Assembly (NCBI GenBank): GCA_002087915.1
Contig: LWDP01000083.1
Span: 1-10,446 of the forward strand
Direction of reading: 5' to 3'
DNA from: Enterospora canceri
Taxonomy: Eukaryota > Microsporidia > Enterocytozoonidae
Length of the DNA: 10,446 nt
The position numbers were made by a program, and so were the translations under genes. The notes under the pieces were generated by a model. The model saw only the letters and a list, made by a program, of their open reading frames with translations, did no database searches and was not told the DNA's origin. Each line of letters begins with the position of its first letter. The first letter of the stretch is position 1. Shown one piece after another: positions 1-5,901 of this stretch.

Positions 1-507
1 AAGTGATTTGAAGTTCTTTCTCTTTTGATACGCCTCGATGATGCAGGAGTCGTTGGTGAGGACTGTGATGCTTTTGAGGGTGATTGGGCCCAGTATCGTG
101 GTGAAATGGTATGCGAAGCCAAACTCAAGCGTAGCCAATCCCCCTATCAGAAAGACCAAAATCCAATAGATTCTGATTGAATTGATAATGAATATTCCGA
201 GTATCTGGAGACAGGTGGATGCCTTGAGCATGTACAGAATCACAGCAGACGCAATGGTGCTTCTGTATTGCGTGATATCCACCGTAACCAGTGCTTCCAT
301 GAATCCAACAAATAGTCCCAGGTTGATCGCAAATGTGATTATTATTTTGCCAATACAGATATCCTTGATTCCACCTTCCTCAGGAATGGTTTGAGGAGTC
401 AGTAGAAAGATAATCAGGGTGTTCTTTGCAATGAAGATAACCCAATGGAAGATGATTGCTGCATTGAGCTCAGCAAAATTCCGCTTGGCCAATATTTTGT
501 TTATCAT
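1..507 (-). CDS. Partial four-TM membrane protein, 5' part (possibly ARV1-like)
   Basis: This frame is open for 169 codons from an ATG at 507 down to the left edge, where it runs off without a stop. An in-frame TGA lies just upstream (520-522), so the ATG is the first possible start; CCC abuts it. The protein starts MINKILAKRNF and has four hydrophobic segments, at about residues 15-36, 52-74, 84-108 and 113-135. A short acidic/Gly loop (EEGG, 43-46) separates the first two. The part after the fourth segment is more polar (TNDSC, then basic QKRK). I do not firmly recognise it. The order of a short amphipathic start followed by TM segments, and a Leu-Lys-Ala-Ser stretch in the third TM, loosely recall the ARV1 sterol-homeostasis family of the ER, but the ARV1 zinc ribbon is absent; this is a guess. 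It is transcribed in tandem behind the repeat-rich membrane protein, 70 bp away. Confidence 0.75.
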   Translation of the reverse strand, partial: MINKILAKRNFAELNAAIIFHWVIFIAKNTLIIFLLTPQTIPEEGGIKDICIGKIIITFAINLGLFVGFMEALVTVDITQYRSTIASAVILYMLKASTCLQILGIFIINSIRIYWILVFLIGGLATLEFGFAYHFTTILGPITLKSITVLTNDSCIIEAYQKRKNFKSL

Positions 508-510
508 GGG
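508..510 (-). promoter_or_regulatory. CCC start-site signal
   Basis: On the minus strand the bases directly before the ATG at 507 read TTTACCC. A CCC within a few bases of the start codon is a described microsporidian transcription/start signal. Here it supports both the gene and the chosen start. The whole gap to the upstream gene's stop is 70 bp, AT-rich, with nothing else visible. Confidence 0.55.
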
Positions 511-577
511 TAAACAATATCACTATCAATATTGATTATTGGTTTGGCATAATGATTTATAAAAGTTGAGTAATTTA

Positions 578-3316
578 TCAGTGTTGAATGATGGTACGAT
601 GTAGTTCACGGAAGTCGTGCAATTTGCGTGTCAGCTGCTTCATGTTTTCAGGCATGTCTGTCAGTCTGAAGTACCCTATGAATTCAGCATAATACTCCTT
701 TTTGTTACTGAAGCGTGTTTTGTTGATTAGCTTTAGAATTGATCTCTCCTCAGCAGAAGACTCCCAATCTAAACCAAGTACTGCGCTAATAAATGTCATT
801 TCCTTCCTGTTTCTGTCTTTCAGGTCAAACTTCATCAGCTCCTTAAAAAGTGTCTCATCGAGATTCTTGTTTCCTCGTACACTGCGCTTGCTGGAATGAA
901 ACAGCACCACTTTCACGTTTCTGTTGTCGTCTTGGAGCAACGGAGCCAGCAGATTCCTCTCAAGAATCGTGTCCAATTCGAATACGCGTTTTTCAAGGGG
1001 GAGAGCCCGAACAGCCTCAAGCTGCTCACGAGTCACATCGTAGTCATCAAGGTCCAAGATGTAGAATGTGACTGTGACACGGAGCAGAAAGAGAAACAGT
1101 AGCGCCAGCAGAGTCAGAATGTGAGAGAGAAGCCCCACTTTGAAGACGAATGTTTTGTCTTTGCTTTTGAATGGGATCCATGGTATAATGGCAACAACAA
1201 GCAGGCAGAGGCCTACGAAGTTGAATGAGACAGTGCAATCAAAGAGATACTCGGTGCAGAACAGGAATACAGCAACACACACCAGATTCAGTATCCCAAA
1301 GAAGATATAGATCAGTCTCAGATCAATATTGGCCAAGGGTGATTCACGCTTAGTTTCCTCAGGTGAAGAATCAACTGGTTCATTCTTTTGTTCAGGTTGA
1401 GGTTCGCTTTCTTTTTGTTCAGGTGGTTTTTCAAATACAGTTCCCTCTTTGGTTTTTGACTGATTTGCCTTTGATTCGGGTTTCTTTTCGTCTTTTTGTT
1501 CTGATGGTTTCCCGAAGACAGTTCCCTCCTTAGTTTTTGACTGATTTGCGTTTGATTTTTTTGATTCAGGTTTCTTTTCATCTTTTTGTTCAGGTGGCTT
1601 TCCAAATACAGTCCCCTCTTTAGTTTTTGATTTCTTAATATCATCATTTTTTGATTGTGCCTTATCTGGTGTATTTGGTTGTGTTCTATTTGTATCTTCC
1701 TTNTCGCTTTCTTTTTGTTCAGGTGGTTTTTCAAATACAGTTCCCTCTTTGGTTTTTGACTGATTTGCCTTTGATTCGGGTTTCTTTTCGTCTTTTTGTT
1801 CTGATGGTTTCCCGAAGACAGTTCCCTCCTTAGTTTTTGACTGATTTGCGTTTGATTTTTTTGATTCAGGTTTCTTTTCATCTTTTTGTTCAGGTGGCTT
1901 TCCAAATACAGTCCCCTCTTTAGTTTTTGATTTCTTAATATCATCATTTTTTGATTGTGCCTTATCTGGTGTATTTGGTTGTGTTCTATTTGTATCTTCC
2001 TTATCTGTTTCTGGTTTATGTTGATCATTCTTGCTTTCTGGTGGTATTTTGGTTGCATTATTTTGCTCTTCTGGCTTATTTGATTTATCAGGTTGTGGTT
2101 TGTTTGACTTCTCTTTCTTTGGTTCATCAGATTGTGGTTTATTTGACTTGTCTTTCTTTGATTCATCACGTTGTGGTTTATTTGACTTGTCTTTCTTTGA
2201 TTCATCACGTTGATCTTCTTTTGGTTTAGGTGTTTTATCAGGTTCACTACTTTTTGGATTATGTTTTTCTTGCTGATTTCCTTTTGGTTTTTCTGTCTTC
2301 TCACCTTTTCCCTTTGCTATTTCTGGCTCTGTTTTCTTCTTTGATTCATCACGTTGATCTTCTTTTGGATTATGTTTTTCTTGCTGATTTCCTTTTTCTG
2401 TCTTCTCACCTTTTCCCTTTGCTATTTCTGGCTCTGCTTTCTTCTTTGATTCATCACGTTGATCTTCTTTTGATTTAGGTGTTTTATCAGGTTCACCTGT
2501 TTTTGATTTTTGGTTTTCTGGGTGACTTTCTTTTGCCTTTTCTGTTTCTGCCTTCTCATCTTTTCCCTTATCTTTATCTTTCTGATCAACATTTTCATCT
2601 TTCTTCTTTTTACTTCCAAAGAAGTCAAAGAAACTCCCTCTCTTCTGCTTTGGTTCCTCCACTTTCTCTTTCTCTTTCACCACCTCTTCCTTTTGGTATT
2701 CTTCATTCTTCTTTGATTCAGGTTTCTGTTGATTAGCTTCTTTTTTACCTGACTCCCCTCTATCCCTTTCTCTCTTCTCTGGTGCTTCTTTTCCTGTCTT
2801 CTTCTTTCCCCAGTATTTTGTTGGTTTCTCTTCTCGATTTCTTCCTGTATCCTCCCTTCTCTTTGGTTCTGCCTTCTTCTGCTTTCTTCCCCAATATTTT
2901 GTCTCCTTTGGCCTTTCTTCTCTCTCTCCTCCATTGCCTGTTTCTGACCTCTCTTCATTCTCCCCTCTCTCATTTCTATCCTCATCTCTCACCTTGTTCT
3001 GCTTCTTCCTCTTTCCCCAATATCTTGTTTCCTTTTCTCCTTCCTTCTTCTCTTCCTTTTCTGACTTCTTATTTCCCCAATATTTAGTCTTCTCTTGTCT
3101 CTCTTCCCTCTCCTCTTTCTCCTCTTTCTCTCTCTTTCTCCCCGTCTTCTTCTTTCCCCAATAACTCGTTTTATCAGGTTTCTCTTCTTCTGATTCCTCC
3201 TGTTTCTTCTTCCTTCTAATTGTTGCACCTCCCATTTGCGTATTCTTCTTCGTAGTTTCCTTCGTCTCACTCTCCTCTTCATTTCCTTCTTCCCAGAACC
3301 ACTTGTTGTCTCCCAT
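578..3316 (-). CDS. Charged repeat-rich three-TM membrane protein, unknown function
   Basis: As assembled this is 912 codons with one ambiguous codon at the N at 1703. Collapsing the 299-bp contig overlap (see repeats) gives about 812. Residues 1-660 are almost wholly Lys/Glu/Asp/Asn/Gln/Ser/Pro and should be disordered. They contain five Tyr-Trp-Gly-basic motifs (YWG at 52, 79, 99, 141, 168), an FFDFFG cluster near 229, two longer repeat families and a TKEGTVF repeat. About residues 669-760 form three hydrophobic segments (IYIFFGILNLVCVAVFLF; FVGLCLLVVAIIPWIPF; LLSHILTLLALLFLFLLRV). A normal-composition domain of about 150 residues follows, ending TIIQH. If the charged part is cytosolic, three TMs put the C-terminal domain on the other side (inference). 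I do not recognise the family. It is divergent from SEC23. The start at 3316 has no CCC signal, unlike its neighbours. Confidence 0.8.
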   Translation of the reverse strand: MGDNKWFWEEGNEEESETKETTKKNTQMGGATIRRKKKQEESEEEKPDKTSYWGKKKTGRKREKEEKEEREERQEKTKYWGNKKSEKEEKKEGEKETRYWGKRKKQNKVRDEDRNERGENEERSETGNGGEREERPKETKYWGRKQKKAEPKRREDTGRNREEKPTKYWGKKKTGKEAPEKRERDRGESGKKEANQQKPESKKNEEYQKEEVVKEKEKVEEPKQKRGSFFDFFGSKKKKDENVDQKDKDKGKDEKAETEKAKESHPENQKSKTGEPDKTPKSKEDQRDESKKKAEPEIAKGKGEKTEKGNQQEKHNPKEDQRDESKKKTEPEIAKGKGEKTEKPKGNQQEKHNPKSSEPDKTPKPKEDQRDESKKDKSNKPQRDESKKDKSNKPQSDEPKKEKSNKPQPDKSNKPEEQNNATKIPPESKNDQHKPETDKEDTNRTQPNTPDKAQSKNDDIKKSKTKEGTVFGKPPEQKDEKKPESKKSNANQSKTKEGTVFGKPSEQKDEKKPESKANQSKTKEGTVFEKPPEQKESXKEDTNRTQPNTPDKAQSKNDDIKKSKTKEGTVFGKPPEQKDEKKPESKKSNANQSKTKEGTVFGKPSEQKDEKKPESKANQSKTKEGTVFEKPPEQKESEPQPEQKNEPVDSSPEETKRESPLANIDLRLIYIFFGILNLVCVAVFLFCTEYLFDCTVSFNFVGLCLLVVAIIPWIPFKSKDKTFVFKVGLLSHILTLLALLFLFLLRVTVTFYILDLDDYDVTREQLEAVRALPLEKRVFELDTILERNLLAPLLQDDNRNVKVVLFHSSKRSVRGNKNLDETLFKELMKFDLKDRNRKEMTFISAVLGLDWESSAEERSILKLINKTRFSNKKEYYAEFIGYFRLTDMPENMKQLTRKLHDFRELHRTIIQH
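1404..1702. repeat. 299-bp direct repeat, copy 1 (probable contig overlap)
   Basis: Positions 1404-1702 are identical base for base to 1704-2002, and the only base between them is an N. Identity ends at the N on one side, and beyond 2002 and before 1404 the sequences differ. This is what results when a scaffolder places two overlapping contigs end to end with a one-base gap. The repeat lies inside the charged-repeat gene; because the period is exactly 300 it adds 100 codons without breaking the frame. Confidence 0.95.
1410..1633 (-). repeat. Tandem 27-30 residue TKEGTVF repeats within the charged gene
   Basis: The minus-strand frame holds three units that each begin SKTKEGTVF, followed by (G/E)KP(P/S)EQK and, in the first two, DEKKPESK. 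Units are about 30 and 27 residues, plus a shortened last unit ending EPQPEQ. The 299-bp assembly copy repeats all three units at 1710-1933, so an apparent count of six is probably three. The lengths are multiples of three, so copy-number change keeps the frame. Confidence 0.8.
1703..1703. other. Single-N scaffold gap
   Basis: A lone ambiguous base lies at the junction of two perfect 299-bp copies. It most likely marks a contig join, not a true unknown base. Confidence 0.9.
1704..2002. repeat. 299-bp direct repeat, copy 2 (probable contig overlap)
   Basis: Exact copy of 1404-1702. In the encoded protein it duplicates the stretch from KEDTNRTQPN to PPEQKES. Only one copy is probably present in the genome. 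Confidence 0.95.
2092..2208 (-). repeat. Three tandem 39-bp (13-residue) repeats
   Basis: Units at 2092-2130, 2131-2169 and 2170-2208 differ at a few bases only; the last two are nearly identical. They encode a 13-residue unit of the form KSNKPQ-(R/S)-DE-(S/P)-KK-(D/E). A degenerate extra KSNKP follows. These units lie within the disordered part of the charged membrane protein and, being recent and perfect, are likely to vary in number between strains. Confidence 0.85.
2209..2457 (-). repeat. Two tandem units of 144 and 105 bp in the charged gene
   Basis: The unit boundary is the shared GTTGATCTTCTTTTG on the + strand, at 2209, 2353 and 2458. Units are 2209-2352 (144 bp, 48 codons) and 2353-2457 (105 bp, 35 codons), with a partial third from 2458. 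Each encodes RDESKKK(T/A)EPEIAKGKGEKTEK followed by GNQQEKHNPK. The longer unit carries an extra SSEPDKTPKPKEDQ-like segment that is also present just beyond the shorter unit, so it looks inserted or lost as a block. All lengths are multiples of three. Confidence 0.8.
2807..3165 (-). repeat. Five dispersed Tyr-Trp-Gly-basic motif repeats
   Basis: On the + strand the near-identical phrase TTTCCCCAATA (one copy CCAGTA, one preceded by C) recurs near 2807, 2887, 3012, 3074 and 3155. On the minus strand each encodes (T/S)(K/R/S)YWG followed by two or three basic residues. Spacing between motifs is 20-42 residues, filled by Lys/Glu/Arg runs. The aromatic core is conserved while the spacers drift. 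Confidence 0.8.
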
Positions 3317-3466
3317 GCTCTATCAACCAGTTTCCTCATGTTTTATAAAACAGCCTGTTTCATATCGAATACTCAATTGACAATAGTCTCCTGGATGCTA
3401 CTGCACCTGATTGCATCCTCCTTCTGCACCTGAAGTTGTTTTACATAATTTTTACAAACAAACCCC
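3317..3466. promoter_or_regulatory. Divergent promoter region between charged gene and SEC23
   Basis: About 150 bp separate the minus-strand ATG (3316) from the first copy of the SEC23 ATG (3467); this is probably the true spacing once the duplicate is collapsed. On the left is a palindromic TTTTATAAAA (3341-3350). On the right are AATTTTTACAAA and CCCC directly before the SEC23 ATG. The copied version of the region is 3617-3766. Confidence 0.6.
3341..3350 (-). promoter_or_regulatory. TATA-like element upstream of the charged gene
   Basis: The palindrome TTTTATAAAA ends 25 bp upstream of the minus-strand ATG at 3316. An out-of-frame ATG at 3339 lies between it and the gene, so transcription would need to start downstream of 3339 for the long frame to be read from its first AUG. 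A duplicate lies at 3641-3650. Assignment rests on base pattern only. Confidence 0.4.
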
Positions 3467-3605
3467 ATGGAAGAAGCTCAATCCAATGCCGAGGCATTCC
3501 AGGCAATCGAACAAACAGAAGGAACCAGATTCACGTGGAACGTGTGGAATCCAAGCCCAGCCAAGGCGGACACTGTTCCAATTGCTGTCCACTACAACAT
3601 AAAAC
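3467..3605 (+). pseudogene. Duplicate 5' fragment of SEC23 (assembly artefact)
   Basis: This stretch reads MEEAQSNAEAF through HYNIK, the same first 46 codons as the real SEC23 at 3767, and is then cut by the N at 3606. Beyond the N the frame enters copied intergenic sequence. It is part of the 299-bp duplicated block and very probably does not exist in the genome. It should not be annotated as a gene or as evidence of a second SEC23. Confidence 0.85.
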
Positions 3606-3606
3606 N
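3606..3606. other. Single-N scaffold gap
   Basis: A lone ambiguous base between two perfect 299-bp copies. With the N at 1703 it delimits a middle contig (1704-3605) whose two ends each overlap the neighbouring contig by 299 bp. Confidence 0.9.
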
Positions 3607-3905
3607 TGTCTCCCATGCTCTATCAACCAGTTTCCTCATGTTTTATAAAACAGCCTGTTTCATATCGAATACTCAATTGACAATAGTCTCCTGGATGCTA
3701 CTGCACCTGATTGCATCCTCCTTCTGCACCTGAAGTTGTTTTACATAATTTTTACAAACAAACCCCATGGAAGAAGCTCAATCCAATGCCGAGGCATTCC
3801 AGGCAATCGAACAAACAGAAGGAACCAGATTCACGTGGAACGTGTGGAATCCAAGCCCAGCCAAGGCGGACACTGTTCCAATTGCTGTCCACTACAACAT
3901 AAAAC
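3607..3905. repeat. Second 299-bp direct repeat, copy 2
   Basis: Exact copy of 3307-3605. It contains a stub of the charged gene's start (ATG on - at 3616, cut after three codons), the intergenic region and the functional-looking start of SEC23. Confidence 0.95.
3747..3766 (+). promoter_or_regulatory. SEC23 start-proximal elements
   Basis: AATTTTTACAAA (3747-3758) is followed by CCCC (3763-3766) directly abutting the ATG. The identical 12-mer occurs upstream of RPS7 (5869-5880). The C-run fits the microsporidian CCC signal. The role of the 12-mer is inferred from its recurrence only. Confidence 0.5.
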
Positions 3906-5839
3906 AGAAGTGCCCATTCTTGGACTACGAGCCAGTTGTCTGCATGAAGTGCAAGGGCGTTCTCTCACCACTGGCGTACGTGGATCCAGCCCAACGTGTC
4001 TGGACGTGCTCGTTCTGCTCTGGTCGCAACAGCCTCCCAAACGACCTCGATGTTGAGAACATGCCCGAATTGGCTGAGAATGCGACAACGGTGGAATACG
4101 CCCTGACAAAGCAGTCTGCTTTTCCGCCTGTTTTCATTCTGATCATTGATACGTCCACGTACGATGAAGAGAGACACGGACTGATGATTCGCTCTGTGAC
4201 AAAGGCAGTGGACATGCTCCCTGACGAAGCAATGATTGGCGTCATTCAGTATGGGACGAATATCAACGTGTATTCATTCACGGATGAGCCACTGAAGACG
4301 GTCTACCAGTTTTCAGGCGACTTCGTCTACGAAAAGAAGAACATTCGTGGAATGGACGACCTGCGTCTTTTTCTGGTGAAGAAGTGTGAAATGGAAAAGG
4401 AGATCAAAGAGGTGGTTGCCAGAATGAAACGAGATCCATTTCCAGTTCCAAACGGATTCAGGGCCAACAGGTGCACTGGAGCAGCCATTTCATTTGCGGT
4501 GAGTTTTCTGGAAGGGCCCTTTAGGGAGAATCCGGTGAAATATCTGCTCTTCACCCAGGGCCCCTGCACGTACGGGCCTGGACAAGTTTGCCATAGGGAA
4601 ATTGCATCAGAAGACCAGGCGAACGTGGCGAAGGCGACTGAGTTCTACGACGAGCAGGCTGGGCGCATCAACGACCTGGGCCACTCGATCGACATCATCG
4701 GGGAGACAATCGCGGACATCGGCTACGAGCAGATGCGTCCGCTGATTTCGATGACTGGCGGTGCCATCATCATCGCCCAGGACTTCGAGGAGCGTGTTGT
4801 GATGTCATCGCTGGACATGCTCTACGCCACAGACGAAGGGAGCCTTGGAATTGGATTCAATGCAAAAATACAAATCAAATCGACGCCAAACATCAAAGCA
4901 AGGGGCTTCTACGGAGACGGAAGACAAAGAGGAAGTGGGTGGAGTGTCGGATGCATTTCGCCTACGACCAACCTGACTGTCCACCTGGAGCCAACTGAGG
5001 CAGCCAGGGCAAACAGCTACGGATACGTTCAGATTCTGACGCAGTTTGTGAGGTCGGACAGGCGAACTGTGCTGCGCGTGACGACGTTCGCGCGCCTCTT
5101 CTCCAGCGACAAAGTGCAGCTCTGCGACAGCTTCGACGAGGAGGCGGCCTGCGTGGCCCAGGCGCGCATCTTCTGCAACCACCCGTTTGAGAACATCTAC
5201 GACCTGGAGACGTCGATTGACAAGCACCTGATTCGATTCACAAAGAGGTACGCCGCCTGGGAGAGAAACAGCCCCGATTCCCTCTCTCTTCCAAGCACAA
5301 TGGGCTACTACCTGAATTTCATGTTCTTCTTCAGGCGATCATTCGTGATTCAGCCTGACGGTGTCTCCCAGGACGAGTCCGCCTACTTCAAAACACTCCT
5401 TTACAAATTACGCGTATCCGATGCATTGAAGCTTATCAAGCCAACTCTCCAGTGCTTCACGTACCAGGGAGACGTCTTTCCTACCGAACTGAGCACAGAG
5501 GCCATGGCCGATGACGTGATTCTTCTCATGGACTCGTTCCACAACGTGGTCCAATGGAATGGACTGAACATAATGAGTTGGATCAAGGATGGATTGCATA
5601 AACAGAGTGAATTCACGTTCTTCAGGGACACGCTGGACGCAGCAAAGGCAGCTGGGCTGGCAATGCTCGAGGAGCGAGTTCCAGCACCACAGTACAAGGT
5701 GACTTCTGCCGGAAAGAGCCAGGAGAGGATTCTGGTGACGTATTTGTGTTCAAGTGGCGGGTCTCCGATGCATACGCAGAAGATCGACTACAACAGGTTC
5801 TACAGTGCGTTGTGTAAGCACATTGTGAGCAGCGAGTAG
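3767..5839 (+). CDS. SEC23: Sec23, COPII coat subunit and Sar1 GTPase activator
   Basis: Sec23 pairs with Sec24 in the inner COPII coat on ER exit sites and stimulates GTP hydrolysis by Sar1. The N-terminus GTRFTWNVWNPS (19-30) is the family opening. A zinc finger follows with Cys59, Cys62, Cys81 and Cys84 (CMKC...WTCSFC). The trunk (von Willebrand A-like) runs from about 120 (PVFILIIDTS), then beta-sandwich from about 360, helical region from about 450 (GYYLNFMFFFRRSFVIQ near 510), and gelsolin-like end from about 585 (LLMDSFHNVVQWNG). Arg654 in GKSQERILV matches the position of the arginine finger known in yeast (Arg722). At 690 residues it is shorter than the roughly 770 of yeast. The start is the ATG with CCCC before it. 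It heads a same-strand run SEC23-RPS7-CCR4. A copied 5' end at 3467 is artefactual. Confidence 0.97.
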   Translation: MEEAQSNAEAFQAIEQTEGTRFTWNVWNPSPAKADTVPIAVHYNIKQKCPFLDYEPVVCMKCKGVLSPLAYVDPAQRVWTCSFCSGRNSLPNDLDVENMPELAENATTVEYALTKQSAFPPVFILIIDTSTYDEERHGLMIRSVTKAVDMLPDEAMIGVIQYGTNINVYSFTDEPLKTVYQFSGDFVYEKKNIRGMDDLRLFLVKKCEMEKEIKEVVARMKRDPFPVPNGFRANRCTGAAISFAVSFLEGPFRENPVKYLLFTQGPCTYGPGQVCHREIASEDQANVAKATEFYDEQAGRINDLGHSIDIIGETIADIGYEQMRPLISMTGGAIIIAQDFEERVVMSSLDMLYATDEGSLGIGFNAKIQIKSTPNIKARGFYGDGRQRGSGWSVGCISPTTNLTVHLEPTEAARANSYGYVQILTQFVRSDRRTVLRVTTFARLFSSDKVQLCDSFDEEAACVAQARIFCNHPFENIYDLETSIDKHLIRFTKRYAAWERNSPDSLSLPSTMGYYLNFMFFFRRSFVIQPDGVSQDESAYFKTLLYKLRVSDALKLIKPTLQCFTYQGDVFPTELSTEAMADDVILLMDSFHNVVQWNGLNIMSWIKDGLHKQSEFTFFRDTLDAAKAAGLAMLEERVPAPQYKVTSAGKSQERILVTYLCSSGGSPMHTQKIDYNRFYSALCKHIVSSE

Positions 5840-5861
5840 TCTCGGATGCCACTGCAGTGCC

Positions 5862-5867
5862 ATTAAA
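5862..5867 (+). terminator. ATTAAA polyadenylation-type signal after SEC23
   Basis: ATTAAA lies 22 bp after the SEC23 stop, in a 62-bp gap before RPS7. Any 3' end of SEC23 transcripts must overlap the RPS7 promoter elements. Pattern match only. Confidence 0.35.
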
Positions 5868-5868
5868 G

Positions 5869-5901
5869 AATTTTTACAAATTTTTGGTGTTTTTTGCCCA
5901 C
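5869..5901 (+). promoter_or_regulatory. RPS7 promoter/start elements
   Basis: AATTTTTACAAA (5869-5880) is identical to the 12-mer before SEC23. It is followed by T-rich sequence and TTTTTGCCCA (5891-5900), one base before the ATG at 5902. The same TTTTTGCCCA precedes CCR4. This is a clear CCC-type start signal and decides the start against the longer, non-ATG reading. Confidence 0.6.

Larger units (their letters stand above)
3307..3605. repeat. Second 299-bp direct repeat, copy 1 (probable contig overlap)
   Basis: Identical to 3607-3905 with a lone N at 3606 between. It carries the first codons of the charged gene (-), the whole divergent intergenic region and the first 46 codons of SEC23 (+). 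Its length is exactly that of the repeat around 1703, which points to an assembly rule rather than biology. Confidence 0.95.

Noticed and set aside
182..394. 70-codon + strand frame near the left edge
   Set aside because: It lies wholly antisense to the open membrane-protein frame 1-507 and has no start signal.
1404..2002. A real biological 300-bp tandem duplication in the charged gene
   Set aside because: Perfect identity, a lone N at the junction and the same 299-bp length at a second unrelated junction fit an assembly join far better.
1318..2304. Long 328-codon minus-strand frame inside the charged gene
   Set aside because: It is a shifted reading of low-complexity purine-rich repeats, with Asn/Gln/Lys/Ile-rich product and no independent start signal; it also spans the N.
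2092..2457. CRISPR-like array
   Set aside because: Repeats are directly tandem and coding, without unique spacers, in a eukaryotic gene.
2230..3164. Several + strand Phe/Leu/Ser-rich frames that look like membrane proteins
   Set aside because: They are antisense readings of Lys/Glu codons, which give Phe, Leu and Ser when read on the other strand.
3467..3733. 88-codon frame with a SEC23 start
   Set aside because: It is the duplicated SEC23 5' end running through the N into copied intergenic sequence.
4805..5227. 140-codon minus-strand frame inside SEC23
   Set aside because: It is antisense to highly conserved SEC23 codons in a GC-richer stretch; no family features are visible.
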